A DNA stretch of 64,000 nt from Pseudomonas benzenivorans (lineage in GTDB: Bacteria > Pseudomonadota > Gammaproteobacteria > Pseudomonadales > Pseudomonadaceae), in contig NZ_CP137892.1 of the NCBI RefSeq assembly GCF_033547155.1, forward strand, positions 4,154,001 to 4,218,000, read 5' to 3'. Position numbers and translations under genes: made by a program. Positions within the stretch are counted from its first letter, which is position 1, and every line of letters starts with the position of its first letter. Below the pieces are notes generated by a model. The model was given only the letters and a program-made list of their open reading frames with translations, ran no database searches and was not told the DNA's origin. Below, one piece after another: positions 1-8,379 of the stretch.

Positions 1-1160
1 CGCCGAACACCACGGTCGAGCGCATCGAGCAGCGCGTGTTCCGCCTGCAGGCCAGCCACAAGCGCGCCCTGCTCGCCCACCTGGTCACCGCCGGCGCCTG
101 GGAGCAGGTGCTGGTCTTCACCCGCACCAAGCACGGCGCCAACCGCCTGGCCGAGTACCTCGACAAGCACGGCCTGCCGGCCGTGGCGATCCACGGTAAC
201 AAGAGCCAGAACGCCCGCACCAAGGCCCTGGCCGACTTCAAGGCGAACAAGGTGCGCATCCTGGTCGCCACCGACATCGCCGCCCGCGGCCTGGACATCG
301 ACCAGCTGCCCCACGTGGTCAACTTCGAGCTGCCCAACGTCGAGGAAGACTACGTGCACCGCATCGGCCGTACCGGCCGCGCCGGCCGCAGCGGCGAGGC
401 GATCTCGCTGGTCGCCCCGGACGAAGAGAAGCTGCTGAAAAGCATCGAGCGGATGACCAAGCAGAGGATCCCCGACGGCGACCTGATGGGCTTCGACGCC
501 AGCAAGGTCGAGGCCGAGCGGCCGGAAGTGCGCGAACCGCAGAAGCCCCGCCCGCCCCGCGGCGCCAATGCCGGCGGCGAGCGCCACGGCAGCGGGCGCA
601 AGGACAAGGGCAAGGACGGCGGCAAGGCCAAGTCGCAGCCGGCTCGCGGCCAGCAACAGCCCCGCGCGGCGCGCCCGGTCGCGGCTGCCATCCCCGCCTT
701 ACCTCCCGACCGCGCACCGGACGAGTTCCGCGACGACGAGATCGACAACTTCGGCAACCGGGTCGACTACGTCAGCCCGCACCAGAACAAACAGCAGAAT
801 CGCGGTCGCCGTCCGGGCGCGGCGGCTGCCAGCACACCCGGCCAGGCGCCCCGCGGCCAGGGCAAGGGACCGCGCAACGGCGGCGGCCAGAGCCAGGGGC
901 AGGGCAAGCGCCAGGGCGGCCAGGGCCGCAACGGCAACGGCCGCGCCCGCCCGCCCCGCGACAGCAGCATCGCCCTCAACCGCGACGAGCTGCCGCGCCA
1001 GGAGCCGGTGGTGAAGAGCGCACGCGACAAGCAACCGGTGATCGTGCACAAGAACTCGCGCAGCGAGCGCTTCCCCACACCCGAGCAGCTCGACGAACTG
1101 GCGAACAGCCGCCCACGCGGCGAGAAGCCGGCCCTGCTGACGCGCAACCGCGACAGCTAA
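1..1160 (+). CDS. rhlE: DEAD-box ATP-dependent RNA helicase, RhlE type (3' part)
   Basis: This is the C-terminal 385 residues of a DEAD-box RNA helicase. The reading frame is open from base 3 and the start lies upstream of the window. The first ~130 residues are the second RecA-like domain, with [11 protein letters not shown] (about nt 268-300) and the arginine-finger motif [11 protein letters not shown] (about 358-390). The rest is a long low-complexity tail rich in Arg, Gly, Gln, Pro and Lys, typical of RhlE-type enzymes and likely to bind RNA nonspecifically. The family unwinds RNA in ribosome assembly and mRNA turnover. It ends just before two strong hairpins shared with the convergent yceI gene. 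Confidence 0.92.
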   Translation, partial: PNTTVERIEQRVFRLQASHKRALLAHLVTAGAWEQVLVFTRTKHGANRLAEYLDKHGLPAVAIHGNKSQNARTKALADFKANKVRILVATDIAARGLDIDQLPHVVNFELPNVEEDYVHRIGRTGRAGRSGEAISLVAPDEEKLLKSIERMTKQRIPDGDLMGFDASKVEAERPEVREPQKPRPPRGANAGGERHGSGRKDKGKDGGKAKSQPARGQQQPRAARPVAAAIPALPPDRAPDEFRDDEIDNFGNRVDYVSPHQNKQQNRGRRPGAAAASTPGQAPRGQGKGPRNGGGQSQGQGKRQGGQGRNGNGRARPPRDSSIALNRDELPRQEPVVKSARDKQPVIVHKNSRSERFPTPEQLDELANSRPRGEKPALLTRNRDS

Positions 1161-1172
1161 GCCGCTCCGACA

Positions 1173-1204
1173 CGAACAACGCCGGCCTCTGCCGGCGTTG
1201 TTCG
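1173..1204 (+). terminator. Perfect 14-bp hairpin after rhlE
   Basis: CGAACAACGCCGGC and its exact complement flank a 4-base loop (CTCT). It lies 12 bases after the helicase stop and has no long T-run of its own, so it probably works together with the next hairpin. Confidence 0.6.
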
Positions 1205-1215
1205 TATCACAGCCA

Positions 1216-1247
1216 AGAAAAAGCCGACCCCAGGGTCGGCTTTTTCT
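1216..1247. terminator. Bidirectional intrinsic terminator between rhlE and yceI
   Basis: A perfect 15-bp stem (AGAAAAAGCCGACCC and its complement, 2-base spacer) carries an A-run on one side and a T-run on the other. It can therefore end transcription of rhlE on the plus strand and of yceI on the minus strand. Confidence 0.85.
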
Positions 1248-1261
1248 ATCCGGGTATACGG

Positions 1262-1840
1262 CTACTGGCGCACGCCTTCCACCGAGATGATCAGCTCGAC
1301 TTCCTCGGAAGCCGGACCCAGATCCTTGGCGATGTCGAAATCCTTGAGCTTCAGCTTGGTCGAACCGGAGAAGCCGGCACGGTAGCCGCCCCAGGGGTCG
1401 TCACCCTGGCCGACGAAGGTGGCGGCGATCACCACCGGCTTGGTCACACCGTTGAGCGTCAGGTTGCCGCTGATATCGGCCGTGCCCTCGCCGGTGCTCT
1501 TCACCGCGGTGGACTCGAAGGTCGCGGTCGGGTGCTTGTCGACGTTGAGGAAATCGGCGCTGCGGATGTGCTTGTCACGCTCGGCGTGATTGGTGTCGAC
1601 GCTGGCGGTGTCCAGGCTGACCTTGACCTTGCTGGCCTCGGGGTTCTTCTCGTCGTAGCTGAAGCCGCCTTCGAACTCCTTGAAGCTGCCGTACAGCCAG
1701 CTGTAACCCAGGTGGCTGATCTTGAAGTTGACGAAGGCGTGCTGGCCCTCGGTGTCGATCACATAATCGGCGGCCAGGGCCTGGCCGCCGCCGAGCACGG
1801 CAGAGCCGAGGACCAGTGCGGCGAGGGTCTTTTTCAACAT
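1262..1840 (-). CDS. YceI-family periplasmic lipid-binding protein
   Basis: This is a 192-residue exported protein. A Sec signal peptide of about 23 residues ends ALA-ADYVID. The mature part is a YceI beta-barrel ([18 protein letters not shown] near the N terminus, [15 protein letters not shown] in the middle). YceI proteins bind isoprenoid or amphiphilic lipids in the periplasm. The P. aeruginosa counterpart at this position has been described as the secreted protease PasP, but the fold itself shows no protease motif. The cytochrome b561 gene lies 41 bases upstream on the same strand, a pairing often seen and suggestive of shared redox or quinone-related work. Confidence 0.9.
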   Translation of the reverse strand: MLKKTLAALVLGSAVLGGGQALAADYVIDTEGQHAFVNFKISHLGYSWLYGSFKEFEGGFSYDEKNPEASKVKVSLDTASVDTNHAERDKHIRSADFLNVDKHPTATFESTAVKSTGEGTADISGNLTLNGVTKPVVIAATFVGQGDDPWGGYRAGFSGSTKLKLKDFDIAKDLGPASEEVELIISVEGVRQ

Positions 1841-1881
1841 ATCGAGTCTCCTTGTGAGGGTGTGCTATTCACTGCATGAAG

Positions 1882-2430
1882 CTAACGGCCGCCGAACATC
1901 CGCATGAGCGTGGCGTCGCGGTCGATAAAGTGATGTTTCAGGGCGGCCAGCGCATGGACTGCGGCGAATATCACCAGAGCCCAGGCCAGGTATTCGTGCA
2001 CCAGGCCGGCCAGATCCTCCTGGCGCGGAATCCCGGTAAGGGTCGCCGGCACCTCGAACAAGCCGAACACCGAGATGCCACGCCCTTCGGCGGTGGAGAT
2101 CAGATAACCGGAGACCATCAGCACGAACAATCCGAAATAGAGGAAGGCGTGGCCAAGCCGGCTGCCCAGACGGGTCAAGCGGCCGTGGCTCGGCAGGCTC
2201 TGCGGTGGCGGACTGACCCGCCGCCACAGCATGCGCCCGAGCATCACCGCGAACAGCAGCAGACCGATGCTCTTGTGCAGTTCCGGCGCGGTCTTGTACC
2301 AGGCACTGTAATAGTCCAGTCCGACCATCCAGTACCCCAGGCCGAACAGGCCGAACACGGTCACGGCCACCAGCCAATGCAAGGAAATGCTGACCAGGCC
2401 GTAACGATCGGCAGAATTGCGCCACTGCAT
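1882..2430 (-). CDS. Cytochrome b561 family membrane protein
   Basis: This is a 182-residue di-heme cytochrome b561 with four transmembrane helices. Candidate heme-ligand histidines lie in the first (LHWLVAVTVFG), second (LHKSIGLLLFAV) and fourth (ALVIFAAVHALAALKHH) helices. The start at 2430 (MQWRNSADRYG) is preferred over one ten residues upstream, because GGAG sits about ten bases before it and homologues begin there. It likely moves electrons between the quinone pool and a periplasmic partner. It is co-oriented with the yceI-type gene 41 bases downstream and probably forms an operon with it. Confidence 0.9.
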   Translation of the reverse strand: MQWRNSADRYGLVSISLHWLVAVTVFGLFGLGYWMVGLDYYSAWYKTAPELHKSIGLLLFAVMLGRMLWRRVSPPPQSLPSHGRLTRLGSRLGHAFLYFGLFVLMVSGYLISTAEGRGISVFGLFEVPATLTGIPRQEDLAGLVHEYLAWALVIFAAVHALAALKHHFIDRDATLMRMFGGR

Positions 2431-2514
2431 CGAGAAAAGCTCCGCAAAGAGGACTCGCACCGAGGGTGCGCGGAATAATATCGGGCAAGACTAACAACAA
2501 ACCTATCGATGAAA

Positions 2515-2530
2515 AGCGAAAAAATTCGCT
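2515..2530. promoter_or_regulatory. AT-rich inverted repeat in the cytochrome b561/bioA divergent gap
   Basis: AGCGAA-AAAA-TTCGCT forms a 6-bp arm pair within the AT-rich part of the 299-base gap between the divergent cytochrome b561 and bioA genes. A second short pair, CATCG/CGATG, follows within about 25 bases. They could be regulator sites or chance. No clear -35/-10 pair was assigned here. Confidence 0.25.
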
Positions 2531-2729
2531 CTGAAACATCGAGAAATACGATGCTTTACGCGTACCCGACCTGTCATTGGTCAGGCGCCCCTCGGCCGAG
2601 TTCCCTCCGGCACGACCCGCGGCGCCCCGGAGCGGATCAACGGCCATCTCAGGCTCGCCCCGGGGCTCGGCGCCCTGTGCCGCGGAGACATCTGATAGGC
2701 TTGCCGCAGATGATTGGGAGAGCGTTTCG

Positions 2730-4136
2730 ATGAGCCTGAATGACCACTGGATGCAACGCGACCTGGCCGTGCTCTGGCACCCCTGCACCCAGATGAAAGA
2801 CCACGAGCAGCTGCCCCTGGTGCCGATCAAGCGCGGCGAAGGGGTGTGGCTGGAAGACTTCGACGGCAAGCGCTACCTCGATGCGGTCAGCTCCTGGTGG
2901 GTCAACGTGTTCGGGCACGCCAACCCGCGGATCAACCAGCGCATCAAGGACCAGGTCGACCAGCTGGAACACGTGATCCTCGCCGGCTTCAGCCATGCGC
3001 CGGTGGTCGAGCTGTCCGAGCGCCTGGTCAAGCTGACGCCCGCCGGTCTGGACCGGGTGTTCTACGCCGACAACGGCTCGTCGTGCATCGAGGTGGCGCT
3101 GAAGATGAGCTTCCACTACTGGCTCAACGTCGGCCAGCCTGCGAAGAAGCGCTTCGTCACCCTGAGCAACAGCTACCACGGCGAGACCGTGGCGGCCATG
3201 TCGGTCGGCGACGTGGCGCTGTTCACCGACACCTACAAGGCGCTGCTGCTCGACACCCTCAAGGTGCCCAGCCCGGACTGCTTCCACCGCCCCGAGGGCA
3301 TGGGCTGGGAGGAACACTCGAGGGCCATGTTCGCCCACATGGAGCAGACCCTCGCCGAGCACCACCGGGAGGTCGCCGCGGTGATAGTCGAGCCGCTGAT
3401 CCAGGGCGCCGGCGGCATGCGCATGTATCACCCGATCTACCTCAAGCTGCTGCGCGAGGCCTGCGACCGCTACGGCGTGCACCTGATCCACGACGAGATC
3501 GCCGTCGGCTTCGGCCGCACCGGGACGATGTTCGCCTGCGAGCAGGCCGGCATCCGTCCGGACTTCCTCTGCCTGTCCAAGGCCCTCACCGGCGGCTACC
3601 TGCCCCTGGCCGCCTGCCTCACCACCGACACCGTCTACCAGGCCTTCTACGACGACTACTCGACCCTGCGCGCCTTCCTCCATTCGCACAGCTACACCGG
3701 CAACCCCCTGGCCTGCGCGGCGGCCCTGGCGACCCTGGACATCTTCGAGCAGGACGATGTGATCGAGGCGAACAAACAGCTCTCTGCCCGCATGGCCAGC
3801 GCCACCGCGCACCTGGCCGATCACCCCCATGTCGCCGAGGTGCGCCAGACCGGCATGGCCCTGGCCGTCGAGATGGTTCAGGACAAGGCGAGCAAGACTG
3901 CCTACCCCTGGCAGGAGCGCCGCGGCCTCAAGGTCTTCCAGCACGCCCTGAGCCGCGGCGCCCTGCTGCGCCCGCTGGGCAGCGTGGTGTACTTCCTGCC
4001 GCCCTACGTGATCACGCCGGACGAGATCGACTTCCTCGCCGAGGTGGCCAGCGAAGGCATCGACATCGCCACCCGCGACGCGGTCAGCGTGGCGGTGCCG
4101 CGCGGCGCCCGCACCGAGTTCCGCGACCCGGGCTGA
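2730..4136 (+). CDS. bioA: Adenosylmethionine-8-amino-7-oxononanoate aminotransferase
   Basis: BioA transfers the amino group of S-adenosylmethionine to KAPA to make DAPA in biotin synthesis. It is a 468-residue class III PLP-dependent aminotransferase. Family motifs seen are LWHPCTQMKDHE at the N terminus, SSWWVNVFGHANP, YADNGSSCIEVALKM, and LIHDEIAVGFGRTG ahead of the PLP-binding lysine at residue 284 in LSKALTGGYLPLA. The ATG at 2730 is chosen because GGGAG precedes it by nine bases; an upstream in-frame extension is not family-like. The gene stands apart from other bio genes, as is usual in Pseudomonas. Confidence 0.96.
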   Translation: MSLNDHWMQRDLAVLWHPCTQMKDHEQLPLVPIKRGEGVWLEDFDGKRYLDAVSSWWVNVFGHANPRINQRIKDQVDQLEHVILAGFSHAPVVELSERLVKLTPAGLDRVFYADNGSSCIEVALKMSFHYWLNVGQPAKKRFVTLSNSYHGETVAAMSVGDVALFTDTYKALLLDTLKVPSPDCFHRPEGMGWEEHSRAMFAHMEQTLAEHHREVAAVIVEPLIQGAGGMRMYHPIYLKLLREACDRYGVHLIHDEIAVGFGRTGTMFACEQAGIRPDFLCLSKALTGGYLPLAACLTTDTVYQAFYDDYSTLRAFLHSHSYTGNPLACAAALATLDIFEQDDVIEANKQLSARMASATAHLADHPHVAEVRQTGMALAVEMVQDKASKTAYPWQERRGLKVFQHALSRGALLRPLGSVVYFLPPYVITPDEIDFLAEVASEGIDIATRDAVSVAVPRGARTEFRDPG

Positions 4137-4207
4137 AGCCCGGGATGGATGACGCGCCGCTCGTCCGCCCGGAGTCCGCACGGTGGAGGGATGAAGCGCC
4201 CTCCACC
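4127..4207. repeat. Two tandem palindromes, REP-like, after bioA
   Basis: The first palindrome (4127-4144, CCCGGGC-TGAA-GCCCGGG) holds the bioA stop codon TGA in its loop. The second (4182-4207, GGTGGAGGG-ATGAAGCG-CCCTCCACC) is a perfect 9-bp stem followed by CTAC. The GGTGG..GATGAAGCG..CCACCCTAC pattern resembles repetitive extragenic palindromes I recall from several Pseudomonas genomes. Neither has a T-run. They may act as transcription or mRNA-stability barriers. Confidence 0.55.
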
Positions 4208-4223
4208 CTACTCCCCGACCCTC

Positions 4224-4237
4224 GCAGGCTTTAAGCT
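4224..4237 (+). promoter_or_regulatory. GCAGGCTTTAAGCT promoter-like element upstream of rsmE
   Basis: This 14-base element is identical to the one just before algH (22293-22306). Its TTTAAG/TAAGCT core could serve as a -10 hexamer 34 bases before the rsmE ATG. No good -35 is visible at the standard distance. Confidence 0.35.
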
Positions 4238-4271
4238 TGCGCCCTCGAAATTGCCACCAGTAACCATTGCC

Positions 4272-4991
4272 ATGCGCCTGTCCCGCTTCTTCGTCGACAC
4301 TCCCCTGTCCCTCGGCCAGCACCAGCTGCCGGAAACCCAGGCCCACTATATCGGCCGCGTGCTGCGCCACACGGCCGGCGACGCGGTGCAGCTGTTCGAC
4401 GGCAGCGGCCAGGAGTACCTCGGTTCATTGATAGAAGTCGGCAAGAAGGGCGTGCGGGTCGAGCTGCGCGAGACCTTCGCCGGCCAGGCCGAGTCGCCGC
4501 TGCGCATCCACCTCGGCCAGGGGCTGTCGCGCGGCGAACGCATGGACTGGGCCATCCAGAAGGCCACCGAGCTGGGCGCGAGCGAGATCAGCCCGATCGT
4601 CTCGGAGCGCTGCGAGGTGCGCCTGAAGGACGAACGCGCCGACAAGCGCCTGGCCCACTGGCGCCAGGTGGCCATCAGCGCCAGCGAGCAGTGCGGCCGC
4701 TCGGTGCTGCCGGTCATCCACCCCCCCATTGCGCTGGGCGAGTGGCTGCAACGGGTCGAGGCACAGCTCAAGCTGGTGCTGCATCCCGTCGCCGAGCCGC
4801 TGGCCAGCCACGCCCGGCCAGAGTCCCTGGCCTTCCTGATCGGCCCGGAGGGCGGCCTGGCGGATGCCGAGGTCACCCAGGCTCAGGCCGCCGGCTTCTA
4901 CGCCGCCCGTCTCGGTCCGCGCGTGCTGCGCACCGAGACGGCGCCCGTGGCGGCGCTTGCGGTCGTCCAGCACCTGTGGGGCGACTTCTAG
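4272..4991 (+). CDS. rsmE: 16S rRNA (uracil-1498-N3)-methyltransferase
   Basis: RsmE methylates N3 of U1498 in 16S rRNA using S-adenosylmethionine. The 239-residue protein starts MRLSRFFVDTPL. It has an N-terminal PUA-like RNA-binding part (about residues 1-70) and a C-terminal SPOUT fold with the knotted SAM site, seen in FLIGPEGGLADAEV and in LGPRVLRTETAPVAAL. The ATG at 4272 matches family starts; upstream in-frame codons run through the REP-like palindrome and are rejected. In PAO1 rsmE also sits between bioA and the chp cluster. Confidence 0.95.
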   Translation: MRLSRFFVDTPLSLGQHQLPETQAHYIGRVLRHTAGDAVQLFDGSGQEYLGSLIEVGKKGVRVELRETFAGQAESPLRIHLGQGLSRGERMDWAIQKATELGASEISPIVSERCEVRLKDERADKRLAHWRQVAISASEQCGRSVLPVIHPPIALGEWLQRVEAQLKLVLHPVAEPLASHARPESLAFLIGPEGGLADAEVTQAQAAGFYAARLGPRVLRTETAPVAALAVVQHLWGDF

Positions 4992-5224
4992 TCCAGGCAC
5001 ACGACGTGTCGCATCGCTGTAACAAGATGTGACTAGCGTGAATGGCAAGCTCCCGCCCTTCTGGCATGCTCCGCAGGCCAAAAGCGTACCCTCGGTCTAC
5101 CACCGCGCGCCGCTCTTGCTCTGGCCGGCCCTTGGAGCCGGACCGCCCTCCAATAACAATTCGCCGGGGGCAGGGGTTTCCCAAAAGGAAGCCGCCGCAA
5201 GCCCTCAGCCCCAAGGAGCACTAC

Positions 5225-6718
5225 ATGAACGAACTGGTCTCGACTCTGAACGGACTGGTCTGGAGCCCTGCACTGATCTATCTGTGCCTGGGCGTCGGTC
5301 TCTACTTCTCCCTGCGCGGACGCTTCCTGCAGATCCGCCACTTCAAGGAAATGATTAAGCTGATGTTCACCGGGCGCACCGATGAACGCGGCATCACCTC
5401 CTTCCAAGCCCTGACCATGACCCTCGCCGGGCGCGTCGGTACCGGCAACATCGCCGGCGTGGCCACCGCCATCACCTTCGGCGGCCCGGGCGCGGTGTTC
5501 TGGATGTGGATGGTCGCCTTCCTCGGCGCCAGCTCGGCCTTCGTCGAGTCGACCCTGGGTCAGGTGTACAAGGAAAGCATCAACGGCGAACACCGCGGCG
5601 GCCCGGCCTTCTTCATCGAGAAGGGCCTGGGCATGAAGTGGTACGCCTGGATCTTCGCGGTGGTCACCGTGATCGCCTGCGGCCTGCTGCTGCCGGGCGT
5701 ACAGGCCAACTCCATCGCCTCCAGCGTCAACACCGCCTTCGGCGTCGACCCCAACACCACCGCCGCGGTCCTCGCCGTATTGATCGGCCTGATCATCTTC
5801 GGCGGCGTCAAGCGCATCGCCCACTTCACCCAGGTGGTGGTGCCCTTCATGGCGCTGGGCTACATCCTGGTGGCGATGGTCATCATCCTGCTGAACATCT
5901 CCCAGCTGCCGGACGTGATCGCCCTGATCCTCAAAAGCGCCTTCGGCCTGGAAGCCGGCTTCGGCGCCATCCTCGGCATGGCCATCATGTGGGGCGTCAA
6001 GCGCGGCGTGTACTCCAACGAAGCCGGCCAGGGCACCGGCCCGCACGCCTCCTCGGCGGCGGCCGTCAGCCACCCGGCCAAGCAGGGTCTGGTGCAGGGC
6101 TTCTCGGTGTACATCGACACCCTGTTCGTCTGCTCCGCCACCGCCTTCATGCTGCTGATCACCGGCCAGTACAACGTGGAGGGCGCCGACGGTAGCGCGC
6201 TGTTCACCGGTATCGCCGGCGTCGCCGCGGGCCCGGGCTACGTGCAGACCGCCATGGAGAACATGATGCCGGGCTTCGGCAACGCCTTCGTCGCCATCGC
6301 CCTGTTCTTCTTCGCCTTCACCACCATCCTGGCCTACTACTACATCGCCGAAACCAACATCGCCTTCATCAACCGCAAGGTGAATCGTCCCTGGCTGACC
6401 CTGCTGCTGAAGTTCGGCATCATCGCCGCCACCGTCTACGGCACCGTGCGCAGCGCGACCCTGGCCTGGGACCTGGGCGACCTGGGCGTAGGCCTGATGG
6501 CCTGGCTGAACATCGGCGCCATCATCCTGATGCACAAGATCGCCTATACCTGCCTGAAGGACTACGAGGCACAGAAGGCCCAGGGCCTGGACCCCGTGTT
6601 CGACCCGGTGAAGCTCGGCATCAAGAATGCCGACTACTGGACCGACAAGAAGGACGCCAGCACCGCTGAAACCAGCGACGCAGCCGCTCCCGACACTTGT
6701 CCGGAAAGCGCCCGCTAA
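5225..6718 (+). CDS. Sodium:alanine/glycine symporter, AGCS family
   Basis: This is a 497-residue multipass inner-membrane transporter of the alanine or glycine:cation symporter family, which takes up D/L-alanine or glycine with sodium. Family motifs are ALTMTLAGRVGTGNIAGVA, GPGAVFWMWMVAFLGA and SNEAGQGTGPHASS. The start follows AAGGAG by seven bases. It stands alone, with a 233-base leader and its own terminator. In PAO1, as I recall, the place next to chpC is held by chpD and chpE, so this transporter marks a lineage difference. The soluble C-terminal tail is rich in Ala, Thr, Ser and Asp. Confidence 0.93.
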   Translation: MNELVSTLNGLVWSPALIYLCLGVGLYFSLRGRFLQIRHFKEMIKLMFTGRTDERGITSFQALTMTLAGRVGTGNIAGVATAITFGGPGAVFWMWMVAFLGASSAFVESTLGQVYKESINGEHRGGPAFFIEKGLGMKWYAWIFAVVTVIACGLLLPGVQANSIASSVNTAFGVDPNTTAAVLAVLIGLIIFGGVKRIAHFTQVVVPFMALGYILVAMVIILLNISQLPDVIALILKSAFGLEAGFGAILGMAIMWGVKRGVYSNEAGQGTGPHASSAAAVSHPAKQGLVQGFSVYIDTLFVCSATAFMLLITGQYNVEGADGSALFTGIAGVAAGPGYVQTAMENMMPGFGNAFVAIALFFFAFTTILAYYYIAETNIAFINRKVNRPWLTLLLKFGIIAATVYGTVRSATLAWDLGDLGVGLMAWLNIGAIILMHKIAYTCLKDYEAQKAQGLDPVFDPVKLGIKNADYWTDKKDASTAETSDAAAPDTCPESAR

Positions 6719-6731
6719 CGGCGCCTGAAAG

Positions 6732-6760
6732 AAAAAGCCCCGCACACCGCGGGGCTTTTT
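6732..6760. terminator. Bidirectional terminator after the AGCS symporter
   Basis: A 12-bp perfect stem (AAAAAGCCCCGC and its complement, loop ACACC) has an A-run and a T-run at its two ends. It serves the symporter on the plus strand and could also stop the chp operon on the minus strand, about 100 bases past chpC. Confidence 0.88.
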
Positions 6761-6858
6761 TGTGGGCTCATCAAAGGCCTCGAAGCAGAAGAAGGCTCGC
6801 GCATGCCCGGATGGGTGGGACGCCGGCGGCCCAGCCGAATCGAGTCGAAGGAGCTGGG

Positions 6859-7329
6859 CTAGATCAGCCCGGCATCCTCCAGCATCTGCTCCAGAGCGAC
6901 CAGATCGGGAATCTTCAGGACCGCCTCGCCCAGCGCCACGGCCTCCAACTCCAGGGGCGCCAGCGGCGCATCGCCCCGCGGCAAACCGGCGTCGACCTTG
7001 ACCGAGTGCGGAATACCCTGCACCAGCAGGGCGATGAACTTGACCTTGGGTCGTCCGCCGAGGGCGTTGATCACCGCCACCCGGGCGCCGGAGCCGATCT
7101 GCACCTGGCCATCCGAGGCCGCCTCGAACGACAGCAACGGCAGACGCAGATCGCGCCAGGCGATCTGCCCGAGAAACCAGGCCGGCATGCCGGCGCTGAC
7201 CTGGGGTGCACGGTAGGGGATAAGCTCGGCGACCGCCACGTTGGGCAACAGCAGGCTTCGGTCGGCCAGCGGCACCTGTAGCGCGGTCAGGCTGGTGACG
7301 GAGTTCTGGGTGGCTACGGCTTGGTTCAT
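6859..7329 (-). CDS. chpC: CheW-type adaptor ChpC of the Pil-Chp system
   Basis: This 156-residue protein is a single CheW-like SH3-type adaptor domain (PNVAVAELIPYRAP, WFLGQIAWRDLRLPLLSFE). By position, last in the pil-chp cluster after chpB, it matches ChpC. It is thought to couple alternative inputs to the ChpA kinase. It starts 30 bases after the chpB stop and is probably co-transcribed. It is not essential for twitching in P. aeruginosa, unlike PilI. Confidence 0.9.
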   Translation of the reverse strand: MNQAVATQNSVTSLTALQVPLADRSLLLPNVAVAELIPYRAPQVSAGMPAWFLGQIAWRDLRLPLLSFEAASDGQVQIGSGARVAVINALGGRPKVKFIALLVQGIPHSVKVDAGLPRGDAPLAPLELEAVALGEAVLKIPDLVALEQMLEDAGLI

Positions 7330-7359
7330 GCAAAGATCCTATGCGAGACGAGGCTCAGA

Positions 7360-8379
7360 TTAACGGCACTGCTCGGCCAGGTGATTGACCAACGCGGCAG
7401 CCAGTTCCCGCGGGTCGGCGCTGAAACTGCTGTAGCCGCCCTCACGCAGGCTGTCCGGCATGCTCGGGCAGGCGCAGCTGTCGCCGCGCTGGGTCCAGAT
7501 ATCCCCGCCCTGACGGCGCACGTAGGCGGCCGCGGCGCTGCCGTCGCTGCCCATGCCGCTGAAGCTGATCACCCCGCACTGGCTGCCGAAGTGCTGGGCG
7601 AGATTGAGCATCATCTGATCGATCGACGGGCTGTAGGGCTCCGGCCAACCGCGCTCGGATATTTGCATCAGGCGCTCGTCGCTGAAGCCCAGCTCGCGAC
7701 TGATCGGCGCCACCACCACCTCGCCGCAGCGGATCGGCTCGCCATGGCGGGCCGGATTGACGTGCCACTGGCTATGCCGGCCGACCGCCTGGGGCAGCGC
7801 CGTCTCGAAGCTGGGGTCGATGTGCTGGGCATAGACGAACCCCACCGGCAAACCGCCGGGCAAGGCATCGAGAAAGGCCTTGACCGCCGCCGGCCCGCCC
7901 AGCGAGGCAGCCAGCAGCCAGACCTGACGGGCCGGCTCGCCGGCCGTCAGCGGCGTCTCCGCCAGGGCTTGGGGCAGCTCCAGGCGGGCCGGGCGTTGCG
8001 CCTCCGTGAGCAGCGCCGCCAGGCTCGGGCCGACCGCCTGGGACGGGTCGCCGATGAGCTTCTTCAACTTGCCGAACAGGCGGCGCTCCCAACGCGGGTA
8101 GTTTTCCGAATGCCGCTCCGGGGCATGTCCCTCGCCGAACAGCACGGGGGCCGTCACCCGCTCGAGCAGGCTGTCGACCAGCGGCGAGTCCTCCGACTGG
8201 GCCAGGTCGACCAGCCACAGGTCGGTCTCGCAGGCACCCAGGGCGTCCTCGTCGAGACGCGCCGGATCGCTGTTGAGCACCACCTGGTAACCACTGCCGT
8301 TCAGGGCCTGCTGCAGCACATGGCGCTGCAGCGAGGTGTCGGCGATGACCGCAATACGTGCCGCGCTTTTCTCAGTCAT
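7360..8379 (-). CDS. chpB: Receptor methylesterase ChpB of the Pil-Chp system
   Basis: ChpB is a CheB-type methylesterase that removes methyl groups from the PilJ receptor, opposing PilK. The C-terminal half carries the catalytic triad region: the Ser in LLAASLGGP, the His in YAQHIDPSF and the Asp in FSGMGSDGSAAA. The N-terminal ~130 residues look like a degenerate receiver (RIAVIADTSLQRHVLQQAL, with DLWLVDLA at the place of the phosphoacceptor). Length is 339 residues. Its ATG overlaps the chpA stop by four bases, indicating translational coupling. Confidence 0.93.
   Translation of the reverse strand: MTEKSAARIAVIADTSLQRHVLQQALNGSGYQVVLNSDPARLDEDALGACETDLWLVDLAQSEDSPLVDSLLERVTAPVLFGEGHAPERHSENYPRWERRLFGKLKKLIGDPSQAVGPSLAALLTEAQRPARLELPQALAETPLTAGEPARQVWLLAASLGGPAAVKAFLDALPGGLPVGFVYAQHIDPSFETALPQAVGRHSQWHVNPARHGEPIRCGEVVVAPISRELGFSDERLMQISERGWPEPYSPSIDQMMLNLAQHFGSQCGVISFSGMGSDGSAAAAYVRRQGGDIWTQRGDSCACPSMPDSLREGGYSSFSADPRELAAALVNHLAEQCR

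Noticed and set aside
2577..2729. 51-residue N-terminal extension of bioA
   Set aside because: Pro/Ala/Arg-rich and not part of the family; the ATG at 2730 has a ribosome site.
5033..7333. 766-codon minus-strand frame across the AGCS symporter
   Set aside because: Antisense shadow of the symporter gene; Gly/Asp/Ala-rich product without domains, and it would overlap chpC.
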